From Candidatus Uhrbacteria bacterium RIFOXYB12_FULL_58_10 (GTDB lineage: Bacteria > Patescibacteriota > Patescibacteriia > UBA9934 > GWF2-40-263), in contig CALRHL010000009.1 in assembly GCA_943359455.1 (NCBI GenBank), forward strand, positions 1 through 40,168: DNA of 40,168 bases. Reading direction: 5' to 3'. Both the position numbers and the translations under genes were made by a program. Of the stretch, positions 7,080-16,352 are shown piece by piece. The notes below the pieces were generated by a model. It was given only the letters and a program-made list of their open reading frames with translations. It was not told where the DNA came from and ran no database searches. Positions within the stretch are counted from its first letter, which is position 1. Each line of letters starts with the position of its first letter.

Positions 7080-8198
7080 ATGTCCAGTCAAATTGTTCTT
7101 TCGTATCGTGAAAAGGATGGTGTCCTTCAGCCTGTGCTCATTGAGCGCGGACCAATTCATGCGAATGCAACCGGGTTCGAGGTGGACAATCAGAATGATT
7201 TCGAGATTCGTGTTGGGGTAAAGTACGCCGCACGTCTCGTGAAAGTCACTGGTCGTCACGTCACTCAGCACGCTATTCTCCATATTGAGCGCATGTTGCT
7301 CACCATCGAGAATGTCGATCAGATTCCAGATTTTTGGGTCGATGCGCACATGTTGCGCGCGATGCTCACCGATCTTCGGCTTGGAAATCATATCCATCTG
7401 ATCGGTCCGAAGGGAACAGGTAAGACGACATTGTGTCGTCGGCTTGCAAAGGAGTTTCGGGCAGTCTATCAAAAGGTTGACTGTGCTGGGATTTACAAGC
7501 CAAAGGATTTAGTTGGTTCTGATCGTGCGCAAAACGGCACCATGATCTTTGTTCCGACCGATCTCGTACGTGTTCTCGAGGATGCGAAGTCGCGAAGTGG
7601 TTGTCCGCATACCATCGTCAACTTCGACGAGCTTTCTCGTCTGAGAGATGGTGGGGATGCGCTTCATCCACTCCTTGACGATGAGCGTCAGATTTCGGTG
7701 ACGACTTCTGAGGGTTCACGTCTCATTGAACTTCCGAAGGGAGTGGTCGTGATGGCGACATCAAACCCCATTGGTGGTGGAAACGGTGGAGCAAAACTTG
7801 CTGTTTCGCTTCGAGATCGTTTTGAAGAATACACCGTGGGATATCCTCCCGCAGAATTTGAAACGCGATTGCTCGTTGAGCGTGGCGGGATTAGCGAACT
7901 TGATGCGATGCAAATCGTCAAGATCGCAAATGAGCTTCGCAAGCAAGCGATGAGCGGAATGTTTCCGGAAGGTGGAGGCCCATCTCCACGCCGCACGCTT
8001 CGCGCCGCAACGTTTGTGGCAAACGGATTTTCCGTTCCTGAAGCGATCGAGTGGAAGATCCTCAACCAGTATGAGGGTGATGTCGGTGATGACTCGTCAG
8101 AACGCTCTCTGGCATTTGCCAAGGCGCGTGCAACGGGACTCAACCTCACCCCTCGTTTGAAGGACGCAAGCGTGATGCATCTCAATGGAGGAAAGTAA
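7080..8198 (+). CDS. MoxR/CobS-like AAA+ ATPase
   Basis: GPKGTGKTTLCRRLA (Walker A), TIVNFDELSRL (Walker B), VVMATSNP (sensor 1); unknown N-terminal ~100 aa. Confidence 0.85.
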   Translation: MSSQIVLSYREKDGVLQPVLIERGPIHANATGFEVDNQNDFEIRVGVKYAARLVKVTGRHVTQHAILHIERMLLTIENVDQIPDFWVDAHMLRAMLTDLRLGNHIHLIGPKGTGKTTLCRRLAKEFRAVYQKVDCAGIYKPKDLVGSDRAQNGTMIFVPTDLVRVLEDAKSRSGCPHTIVNFDELSRLRDGGDALHPLLDDERQISVTTSEGSRLIELPKGVVVMATSNPIGGGNGGAKLAVSLRDRFEEYTVGYPPAEFETRLLVERGGISELDAMQIVKIANELRKQAMSGMFPEGGGPSPRRTLRAATFVANGFSVPEAIEWKILNQYEGDVGDDSSERSLAFAKARATGLNLTPRLKDASVMHLNGGK

Positions 8199-10033
8199 TG
8201 GCCCTTGTGTCGTATTACGTCCGGTACTCGGATCCTCGCGATCCGACTCCGACGTCGTCAGTGACAAAGCATAAGCAGACAGGACCAGATGTTTACCATG
8301 TACTGGTGAACGTTCAGTCAGGGATGGATTCACACCAGATCTGGACAGAGGCATATCGGTTGTCAAAACCGTTGCGCAATGCAGATCTGGTCCGTCGGCA
8401 AAAGCAATCTCCGACGCTCAAACCCGTAGCACCTTCAAAACCATCTGTCCTGAAGGTGTGTGAAATCGTCTTTCATCCAGATGAGATCATGCAGTTTGTG
8501 AAGCCACTTCGACAGGATGTTGCGGCTGTGGCTGGATGCGCTGTTCGTTTCGAACTGAATGCGTCAGAGCCAACAGCTTCGACCGATTGTAAGTCGTATG
8601 TGTCGTTCAATCCTGAGCCGTACCTGAAAGGAGAAATCGAAGCAGGGGACGGTCGTGGTCTTCATGAAGCAAGCCACATCGCGTTTTCACGTGATGGTGG
8701 CGACCTCATGGCAAAGGCTCACAAGGATGGCGGGGAGTCTCTTGCAGGAATTTTGAACCTCATCATGGACCGGCGAGATGATGATCTCAACTGTCGGCAT
8801 AACCCTGGGTTTGCACTCAAGGTGCGTCGGCGGATGGGGCATCTGTTTCCGGGTGCGGATGGAAGGAATGGAGTTTCTTTTGAGGCGAGGCAATCGGTGT
8901 TTACCGACTTTGCGTACGCGTGCAAAAAGCGAACTCACCCAAACTTCTCCATTGTGAAGAAGTGCGTGAACATTTCTGCACGAGCGATTGGGAGGGTGAA
9001 TCGTAAGAAGCGGTCGTACAAGCACTTGCTTGTCGTCGCAAAAGAAGTGCTTAAGTTGTTGCGAGAGCATGCAACGGAGTATGACCAGCAAAAGGCAAAG
9101 GAACAAGAAGAGCAGTTTCAGCAATTCATGAAGGCGCTTCAAAAGCTGATTCATGGATCACGGCCTTCGCAGACAACACAAACCGCGTTTCGTAACGCGA
9201 TGGCGCAAGTTCTTGCGACGCAGCGCGCAGGAACGTTGCAACGGTTGCAAAATGTGCTTAAGAACCTGAAGGCAGGTTTGCCTTTGGTGCCTGGGACGCA
9301 AGAAGGAAATGATCCTCGAATCATCAAGGTTCGCCCAGATCCAGTGAAGTATGGACCAGCAAGAGTTCGTGTTCGTCCGTACGTGGGAGCGCTCAAGCAG
9401 GTGTTGCGTGAACTGTCACTCCCGATTGATCGTCAGGTGAGAGGGCTCGATGATGGTGATCTCGACGAGGATGAACTTCACATTCTTGCCGCAGGTGGAT
9501 CGGATTGCATGACGCGGCACACCGAGGAAGCGTCACTTGACGTTGCAATCAGCTTTCTTGTTGATGTGAGCGGATCCATGGCTGGGCACACGGAAACAAT
9601 CGATTTGGGAGTGCTGTTCAACGAAGCGCTTCTCGATTTCGGAAAAAATGTTGATGCGTTCTTTTACGGGTTTCACAACAACGTGTTTGATTGTGGGAGA
9701 GCACAACCGAACAATGGGATCGCGTCGTTGCAATGTGACGGAGGGACAGATGAGCATTTTGGTCTGGCCGTTGCGGGTCAGCGTCTGTATTCCGTTGCAC
9801 GTCGTCGAAAAATCGTCGTCGTTGCCTGTGATGGAGGACCATCGAATCCAAAGAAGGTCGAAGAGGTGTGCGCGAAATTGATGTCGCACGGTGTCCTCCC
9901 GATTCGAGCTTTGGTCGGAGTCGACACCGCTCCGAGAACGTACCCTGTTGAGTTGTTCTTCGATAACTTCCCAGAACTTCTGCGAGAGCTCACGAAGGTG
10001 TTTCGTGGAATCCTCCTCGCCTCCCGGTCGTGA
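8198..10033 (+). CDS. VWA-domain protein with N-terminal HExxH metallopeptidase-like region
   Basis: GLHEASHIAFSRDG (HExxH), SFLVDVSGSMAGH (MIDAS DxSGS); start overlaps stop of the upstream AAA gene (TAATG). Confidence 0.8.
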   Translation: MALVSYYVRYSDPRDPTPTSSVTKHKQTGPDVYHVLVNVQSGMDSHQIWTEAYRLSKPLRNADLVRRQKQSPTLKPVAPSKPSVLKVCEIVFHPDEIMQFVKPLRQDVAAVAGCAVRFELNASEPTASTDCKSYVSFNPEPYLKGEIEAGDGRGLHEASHIAFSRDGGDLMAKAHKDGGESLAGILNLIMDRRDDDLNCRHNPGFALKVRRRMGHLFPGADGRNGVSFEARQSVFTDFAYACKKRTHPNFSIVKKCVNISARAIGRVNRKKRSYKHLLVVAKEVLKLLREHATEYDQQKAKEQEEQFQQFMKALQKLIHGSRPSQTTQTAFRNAMAQVLATQRAGTLQRLQNVLKNLKAGLPLVPGTQEGNDPRIIKVRPDPVKYGPARVRVRPYVGALKQVLRELSLPIDRQVRGLDDGDLDEDELHILAAGGSDCMTRHTEEASLDVAISFLVDVSGSMAGHTETIDLGVLFNEALLDFGKNVDAFFYGFHNNVFDCGRAQPNNGIASLQCDGGTDEHFGLAVAGQRLYSVARRRKIVVVACDGGPSNPKKVEEVCAKLMSHGVLPIRALVGVDTAPRTYPVELFFDNFPELLRELTKVFRGILLASRS

Positions 10034-10055
10034 AGATTGGGGGGCGAGTGACTCA

Positions 10056-10104
10056 GGACGGTTGCCATCGAGTTCAGCTCGATTGACAGAACCGTCCTTT
10101 TTTG
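10056..10104 (+). terminator. Nested two-stem terminator, copy 1
   Basis: GGACGGTT..[ATCGAG-TTCAG-CTCGAT]..AACCGTCC followed by TTTTTT. Confidence 0.8.
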
Positions 10105-10167
10105 TTAAATTCGATCCTCGTCCATTTTGGACGAACAGATACATCCCTCCTTCATTTTGGAGAAACG

Positions 10168-11736
10168 ATGGGGAAGAAACCAAATGGGTACTGGAAGAAC
10201 TTCGACAACATCGAGGCAGTCCTCCGGCCCATCATCGATGAGCTCGGAAGGATGCCGACGGCAGGTGAACTATTTGAACGGAAACTCAGCGCAGTCATCA
10301 ACTCGATTGTGGCATACCACGATGGCTTTCCAGCTGTGGCAGAACAACTCAATGTCGCTGTCTCCTTTCGGGAAAAGAACGCAGAGATTTGGCAGGGGAA
10401 TTTCGAGAATCTCCGTGAGGCGCTGTGTCCACTCATTGCGGAACTCGGAAGGATGCCGACGACGAAAGATCTTTCAAAACGTAAGTTGTCACGCCTGACA
10501 AAAGCGATGACGTTTCATGGCGGTCCATATGCGGTTGCTGTTCGCCTAGGCCTTTCGAAAGAGATGTGCCGTGACATGCGAGGGTACTGGCAGAATGAAG
10601 GAAACATCGAAACGGAACTTGCGCCAATTGTTACAGAACTCGGCCGGATGCCGACAGCTCAGGAGCTCATGGATCGCGGACTACAGGCATTGATGGCTAG
10701 TATTTACAGAGGTGAGGGTGGATTGCCCGCGGTGCGGAGCCGTTTAGGCGCGGCCGCCAAGGATCCTCCTGACAGAACGGGGCCACTCAAGGATTTCACG
10801 AATCTAGAGTCAGCGCTTCAACCTGTCATTCTCGAAATCGGCCGGATGCCAACCAAAGAGGAGCTCGCTGAGCGCAATCTTCACGCAATCGGACGCGCTA
10901 TCTGGTGTCATCATGACGGATTCGCGGCAGTCGAGCGTCGTCTCGGGCTGGATGGAACCGGGCGGCGCAAAGAAAAAGGGTATTGGCAGGATCTTTCAAC
11001 AGTGAGGGCCGCTATCCTTCCTCTTGCCACACGCCTTGGTCGGATGCCATATGAAGAGGAGCTTCGAGAAGAAAATCTGTCAGCTGTTGTGGATGCGATC
11101 AGTCGCTTGCATGGAGGATTTCCTGCGGCTGCGGCTAGCCTTGGGCTGACATATGTCTATAGGCGGATGCCAAGTCGCTACTGGCAAGAATTCGTACATG
11201 TTGAAATTGCCCTTGCGCCTGTCATCGCAGAACTTGGTCGAATACCATCAAAAAGTGAGCTGATCGCACGTGGTCTGAGTGGCGTCGAAACAGGGATCCA
11301 GGAATACCATGGTGGAATCCAAGCTGTTAGAATACGGCTCGGCCTTCCGGAGGGAGCCCGAAAGCCTTTGGGTTACTGGAACGATTTCGAAAATCTCAGA
11401 CAGTCACTCCTTCCTCTGATAGTAGAAATTGGAAGAATGCCGACGAATAATGACTTGTATAAACGAAGGCTTTCCTCCCTGCGAGACGCAATTGTCCGTC
11501 ACGGCGGAATGTCTGTCGTTGCTGAGCGGCTAGGGCTTGGGCCGGTTACGGACGAGGTCCTTGCTTCTCGGGCCAATGAGATTGCCCGCGTGATCCTTGC
11601 TCTCAACCTTATAAATACGGAACTGTTTTGGAGTGCCGTGAAGCGTCGCTGGACATTCCGTGACTTCAATGAAGCTCTCGACGACTACACGATGAACGGA
11701 ATTCTTGACCGGTTCCGGGGATTGCTTGCGGGATGA
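10168..11736 (+). CDS. Tandem repeat protein, seven ~66-aa repeats (homing-endonuclease-associated-repeat-like)
   Basis: Repeating W..F.N....L.P.I.ELGRMPT...L..R.LSA....I....GG..AV..RLGL; ATG 10168 after TTGGAGAAACG. Confidence 0.72.
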   Translation: MGKKPNGYWKNFDNIEAVLRPIIDELGRMPTAGELFERKLSAVINSIVAYHDGFPAVAEQLNVAVSFREKNAEIWQGNFENLREALCPLIAELGRMPTTKDLSKRKLSRLTKAMTFHGGPYAVAVRLGLSKEMCRDMRGYWQNEGNIETELAPIVTELGRMPTAQELMDRGLQALMASIYRGEGGLPAVRSRLGAAAKDPPDRTGPLKDFTNLESALQPVILEIGRMPTKEELAERNLHAIGRAIWCHHDGFAAVERRLGLDGTGRRKEKGYWQDLSTVRAAILPLATRLGRMPYEEELREENLSAVVDAISRLHGGFPAAAASLGLTYVYRRMPSRYWQEFVHVEIALAPVIAELGRIPSKSELIARGLSGVETGIQEYHGGIQAVRIRLGLPEGARKPLGYWNDFENLRQSLLPLIVEIGRMPTNNDLYKRRLSSLRDAIVRHGGMSVVAERLGLGPVTDEVLASRANEIARVILALNLINTELFWSAVKRRWTFRDFNEALDDYTMNGILDRFRGLLAG

Positions 11737-11747
11737 CTCTGCATCTA

Positions 11748-11798
11748 CGACGGGATCGTTATCGAGCTGAGCTCGATTGACAAACCCGTCGTTTTTTT
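11748..11798 (+). terminator. Nested two-stem terminator, copy 2
   Basis: CGACGGG..[ATCGAG-CTGAG-CTCGAT]..CCCGTCG followed by TTTTTTT. Confidence 0.8.
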
Positions 11799-11877
11799 GC
11801 AACGGTCTCTACAGCTATCTGGACATAATTCAGATTTCCGTGTATCCTACCACTCACCATCAACACCTGGAGGATGG

Positions 11878-12219
11878 ATGTCTCAAGAACAGGGAATGAC
11901 AATCGGCGAGATGCAGATGCAGATGTTCGTTGTTGTGAGTGACAAACGGCTCAAGGGGCTGCGTACAAAGAAGGAGGAATGTGAAGTCGATCTTATGCTC
12001 GCGGAGCGACGGATCCCTGAACATATCCGGGATATCGAAACGCTCGAATTGCATCTGGAAGGATGCACGAAAGGTGAATTGAAGCTCGTCATGGAACAGT
12101 TCATTTCGAACTATCGCGCCATGGCCGAGTATGTCGCGATCCGTCGCAAAATCAAGAGACTCGAGCGCATCATCGACGCTCGTCTCGAACAGCTCGGCGT
12201 TCCGAATACCAGCAACTAG
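11878..12219 (+). CDS. Small coiled-coil hypothetical protein
   Basis: ATG 11878 following GGAGG; charged helical sequence; followed by GAGGC..GCCTC T-tract terminator. Confidence 0.55.
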   Translation: MSQEQGMTIGEMQMQMFVVVSDKRLKGLRTKKEECEVDLMLAERRIPEHIRDIETLELHLEGCTKGELKLVMEQFISNYRAMAEYVAIRRKIKRLERIIDARLEQLGVPNTSN

Positions 12220-12256
12220 AGGCTCACCTGCCTCTTCTTTTTTTTGCAGAGGTCTC

Positions 12257-12859
12257 TTATGCATCACGTCGTCCTTTCAAAGCATCTCCAAGCGTAATTT
12301 CATCCGCATATTCGAGACTTGCTCCGATCGGCAGTCCGCGAGCCAGACGGGTGACACGTCGACCAGAAGGAGCGAGCTGTTTGGAGAGATACATCATCGT
12401 TGTTTCACCATAAATCGTTGGTGACAAAGCGAGGATTACTTCCGTGATCGACAGGTCTGATTGCACGCGCTCGATCAACTCTTTGATTCTGAGAACATCT
12501 GGTGTCATTCCATCGATCGGATTAAGGACGCCACCGAGGACGTGGTATCGACCGTGATACACATTTGTTACCTCGAGTGTGGAAATATCTCGTGGCTCTT
12601 CAACAACACAGATTGCTGTGAGGTCGCGTTTTGTATCCATACAAATTTCACACATTTCTTTTTCTGAATAGGTGAAACAGATCGTGCATGTTTTGATGGC
12701 GTCCGAAAGGATCGTGATCGACCGCGCCATGACTTCTAAATCATGTCGTGGAAGTTTCAAAAGATAATACACAAAACGCAGAGCCGTTTTTGGCCCTACG
12801 CCTGGGAGTCGCGAAAACGCCGCGACGCAATTTTGAATGGGTTCCGGAAACCGTCTCAC
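12257..12859 (-). CDS. recR: Recombination mediator RecR
   Basis: FSRLPGVGPKTALRFVYYLL, C4 zinc finger CTICFTYSEKEMCEIC, TOPRIM region. Confidence 0.95.
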   Translation of the reverse strand: MRRFPEPIQNCVAAFSRLPGVGPKTALRFVYYLLKLPRHDLEVMARSITILSDAIKTCTICFTYSEKEMCEICMDTKRDLTAICVVEEPRDISTLEVTNVYHGRYHVLGGVLNPIDGMTPDVLRIKELIERVQSDLSITEVILALSPTIYGETTMMYLSKQLAPSGRRVTRLARGLPIGASLEYADEITLGDALKGRRDA

Positions 12860-13158
12860 ATGCCAAGTCCTTTCATCATTTCCTGAATGCCACCCATATC
12901 CTTCATTTTGCCAGCCATCTCTTTTTGAAGATTTTTTGTCGTGTCTGCAAATGCCTCAATGAGGATGGAAACAAGTTTAGATTTATCGCTCATGAGTTCG
13001 TCTGCAATCTCGATGGAAAGGACTTTCTGATTCCCATTCATCCTTACTTTGACTTTCCCCCATCCTGCTGAACCTTCCGCCGTAATTTCCTCCATCGTAT
13101 TTTGCATCTGTTTGGCTTGGTCTCGAAGGTCTTTGATTGCTTTGATTTTTGAGAACAT
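12856..13158 (-). CDS. YbaB/EbfC nucleoid-associated protein
   Basis: KQMQNTMEEITAEGSAGWGKVKVRMNGNQKVLSIEI; adjacent to recR. Confidence 0.92.
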   Translation of the reverse strand: MFSKIKAIKDLRDQAKQMQNTMEEITAEGSAGWGKVKVRMNGNQKVLSIEIADELMSDKSKLVSILIEAFADTTKNLQKEMAGKMKDMGGIQEMMKGLGM

Positions 13159-13230
13159 AAGAGGATTAGAAAAAAAGTTAAGAACTCATACCTTTTTACA
13201 TTTTACCTTTTACATCCGAATTACACTAGA

Positions 13231-14703
13231 CTACATCATTTCTCCTGGTGGTGGAACAAAACCATGATCAACAGGCGGCGGGGCGTTTGGTGGTGGAGCG
13301 CTCATGGGGGCGGAAGGGGAGGCACTTTGGTTCATGCGCATGTCGAGATTTTTAAAGGAGGTGCGAGTGCGGTCGAAGAAGAGACGGACCATTCCGGTTG
13401 GGCCGTTGCGATGTTTGGCAATATGAATCTCGGCGATATTTTTTTCTTCTGGAGCGAGATCTTCCTCGCGATAATTTCTGTCGGCGGATTTTCGATAGAT
13501 AAACATGACGACGTCCGCATCCTGTTCGATGGAGCCAGAATCGCGCAGATGCGAGAGACGAGGAATGGCGGGTTTTGTCATTTCAACTGCACGAGAGAGC
13601 TGGGCAAGGGCTAGGACGGGAACACAGAGCTCACGAGCGATCTGTTTCAATCCGCGAGATATTTCTGAAACTTCCTGTACACGATTATCATCCCCTCCAT
13701 TTTTTTTATTTCGACCTTCCATCAGCTGTAAGTAATCGATGATGATGAGTCCAAGTCCATGCTCGGCTTGCATGCGTCGCGCCTTTGTTCGTAGCTCCAT
13801 AACGGTGAGTGCAGGGGAGTCGTCGATAAAAATAGGAGCTTCTGATAGCACACCAAGTGCATGTCCGATGCGAGGAAAGTCCTCATCGCGTTCGGACAGT
13901 CTCCCGGTACGCATCTTCCACAGGTCCACTCCCGCTTCGGCACAAATCATACGATCAACGAGCTGTTCCTTTGACATTTCGAGTGAAAAAATCCCGACAG
14001 GGACTTTTCCTTTCAATGCCACGTTGCGCGCAATGTCCATAGCGAGGGACGTTTTTCCGACAGATGGACGTGCCGCAAGAATGAGCAGGTCGGATTTTTG
14101 CAGTCCTGCAAGCAGGTCGTCGAGTTCCTTGTATCCCGTCGGCACTCCGCGTAATTTTCCACGTTCGCGATGCAATTCGTCAATACGGTCGAATGCTTCA
14201 GACAGTATTCTCGAAATCGGTACGAAGGCATTTTTTGTAAGGTTTTGTGAGACGGTAAAAAGCGTCCGTTCCGCAGCATCAAGCGTGATGTCGATGTCCG
14301 ATTCCTCCTCGTATCCAAGTTTTGTGATGTGTGTTGCCGCGTCAATAAGACGTCGAAGAGATGCTTTTTTCTGGACAATGCTTGCATAGTGAACGATATG
14401 CGCAGACGTTGGAACGGCATTTGAAAGTTCAACAAGATAAGAACGGCCTCCGACATGTTGAAGCTTTCCTTTTTCTTCAAGACGATTTCCGACGGTCAAA
14501 ATATCAACAGGCTCATGACGTTCAAATAGGTCGATGACACAATCAAAAATCAATCGATGAGAGTCGCGATAAAAATCGTCGGCATGGATAACATCTCCAA
14601 CCTTCACCATGGCTTCTTGGTCAATCAAAATACTTCCAAGCAAAGATTGCTCAGCTTCAAGATTTTGTGGAGGGACACGCTCGATACCCATAACGTCAGG
14701 CAT
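13231..14703 (-). CDS. dnaB: Replicative DNA helicase
   Basis: RVPPQNLEAEQSLLGSIL, AARPSVGKTSLAMDIA, IIIDYLQLM. Confidence 0.97.
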   Translation of the reverse strand: MPDVMGIERVPPQNLEAEQSLLGSILIDQEAMVKVGDVIHADDFYRDSHRLIFDCVIDLFERHEPVDILTVGNRLEEKGKLQHVGGRSYLVELSNAVPTSAHIVHYASIVQKKASLRRLIDAATHITKLGYEEESDIDITLDAAERTLFTVSQNLTKNAFVPISRILSEAFDRIDELHRERGKLRGVPTGYKELDDLLAGLQKSDLLILAARPSVGKTSLAMDIARNVALKGKVPVGIFSLEMSKEQLVDRMICAEAGVDLWKMRTGRLSERDEDFPRIGHALGVLSEAPIFIDDSPALTVMELRTKARRMQAEHGLGLIIIDYLQLMEGRNKKNGGDDNRVQEVSEISRGLKQIARELCVPVLALAQLSRAVEMTKPAIPRLSHLRDSGSIEQDADVVMFIYRKSADRNYREEDLAPEEKNIAEIHIAKHRNGPTGMVRLFFDRTRTSFKNLDMRMNQSASPSAPMSAPPPNAPPPVDHGFVPPPGEMM

Positions 14704-14774
14704 CTTATCACTCCAATTGAGCAGAGCAAGGGCATCGAACAGCCCATGGGGGACAGATATGGTATAATCTGTGC

Positions 14775-15911
14775 ATGAAATCTTTTGCGTCTCCGTTCCT
14801 TCGATCGGTTGGTACCATGATCGGCTCTATTGTTGGAGTTGGTGTGTTTGGAATCCCATTTGCCTTTGCACAAAGCGGTCCAGCACTCGGAGCACTTATT
14901 CTTCTTGGACTTGCGGCATTATTGACGCTCATGCAACTTATGTATGCAGAAGTTGCTCTCCATACGCAAGGAACTCACCGTCTCGCAGGATATGTCCGTG
15001 CATATCTCGGAACACAATGGGGACAATTTGCTGCGATCGCTCTCGCCTTTGGTTTGTGGGGATCGATGGTCGCCTACATGATCGTTGGTGGGTCGTTTTT
15101 GCACGCCATTTTTTCCTCGAGCATGGGCGGGTCGTCATTTTGGTATGCGTTGTTGCTTGCGGGTCTTGCTTGTGCCTTTATTTATCGAGGGATTCAGTTT
15201 ATTGCCAAACTTGAAATAGTGATCGTGAGCGTATTACTTTTCTTATTCGCCTTCATCATGTTTGATGCGCTCCCACACGTTTCGTTTGCAAATTTGGCAG
15301 GGGTTGATTGGAAATTAGCCTTATTGCCGTATGGTGTCAGTTTATTCGCACTCGGTGGTATGGGAGTGATTCCTGAGATGAAGGCAGTGCTTGGACAGAA
15401 ATACGAACATCACCTTCCTCGCGCGGTCATAACAGCCATGACAGCAATCACCGTGCTCTATCTCCTATTTGGATTGATTGTTGTCGCTGCTCTTGGACCT
15501 CACACAACAGAAATGGCGTTTGATGGCCTCGTGTTGGTGCTCGGTGATACGTTTCGTGTGGTCGCAGCGCTTCTTGGAAGTATCACTGTTTTATCAATCT
15601 TCACTCTCGTTGGGATAGAATTAACGAATACACTTCGCTATGACGTTCACCTGAGTAAAAAATTAGCCGTCTCCCTTTCTGTTGGCATTCCTGTTCTCTT
15701 GTACACATTTGGTGTTCGTGAACTCGTAGATGTCTTGTCATTTGTCGGTTCTGTTTTTGGTGGGGTTCTTGGCATTATCGTCGTTTGCATGTATGAAAAA
15801 ATGCGTGAGCGGCTCCCAAACCGCAAACACATTTGTTTAAATATTCCGAAAGCTGTCCGCTATGGCATCGCGGCTGTCTTTGCCTCTGGAATCTTCCTGT
15901 CATTATTTTAA
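14775..15911 (+). CDS. Aromatic amino acid / amino acid permease-like membrane protein
   Basis: TMIGSIVGVGVFGIPFAFAQSG and ~11 hydrophobic segments. Confidence 0.78.
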   Translation: MKSFASPFLRSVGTMIGSIVGVGVFGIPFAFAQSGPALGALILLGLAALLTLMQLMYAEVALHTQGTHRLAGYVRAYLGTQWGQFAAIALAFGLWGSMVAYMIVGGSFLHAIFSSSMGGSSFWYALLLAGLACAFIYRGIQFIAKLEIVIVSVLLFLFAFIMFDALPHVSFANLAGVDWKLALLPYGVSLFALGGMGVIPEMKAVLGQKYEHHLPRAVITAMTAITVLYLLFGLIVVAALGPHTTEMAFDGLVLVLGDTFRVVAALLGSITVLSIFTLVGIELTNTLRYDVHLSKKLAVSLSVGIPVLLYTFGVRELVDVLSFVGSVFGGVLGIIVVCMYEKMRERLPNRKHICLNIPKAVRYGIAAVFASGIFLSLF

Positions 15912-15932
15912 TTTCAATTTCCTGACTATTCT

Positions 15933-16316
15933 ATGTCCATCCACTCCATCTCCCTAAAGCGTCTCCTCGGATTTTGGCTACTCGCATTTCTCTTTGGCTA
16001 CAGCTCAAGTTTTTTTCTCTACGTTCTACTTCAGATAATTGATCACGCCATTATCTACATGATCATGCTCGCCTCAACTCCACTTTCTTATCTCTTTTTT
16101 GGATGGCTTTATTTTAGAAAAATCGTAGAAAATGATTGGTCCATGCGATTTCTTGTTGTTGCTGTTTGGATTGGATTGACCATGATTGCAAATGCAATCC
16201 TTATGATTCCAATCTACGGATATCCATGGACGCTCGCTTTCACGATTCCCGCATTTCAGGTTCAGCTCATCAACGTCGCATCGATTTTGATGGCTGGATG
16301 GGTGGGAAAAAAGTAA
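15933..16316 (+). CDS. Hypothetical integral membrane protein
   Basis: 127 aa, four hydrophobic segments. Confidence 0.55.
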   Translation: MSIHSISLKRLLGFWLLAFLFGYSSSFFLYVLLQIIDHAIIYMIMLASTPLSYLFFGWLYFRKIVENDWSMRFLVVAVWIGLTMIANAILMIPIYGYPWTLAFTIPAFQVQLINVASILMAGWVGKK

Positions 16317-16352
16317 AAAATAAAATGTAAAATGTAAGGAAATCCTACCTTT

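Noticed and set aside
5905-7111. ORFs at 5905-6222(+), 6027-6251(-), 6157-6384(-), 6449-6736(+), 6484-6675(-), 6809-7111(+), 6848-7081(-)
   Set aside because: They run through long perfect hairpins and lack RBS or protein-like composition; the region is better explained as structured RNA.
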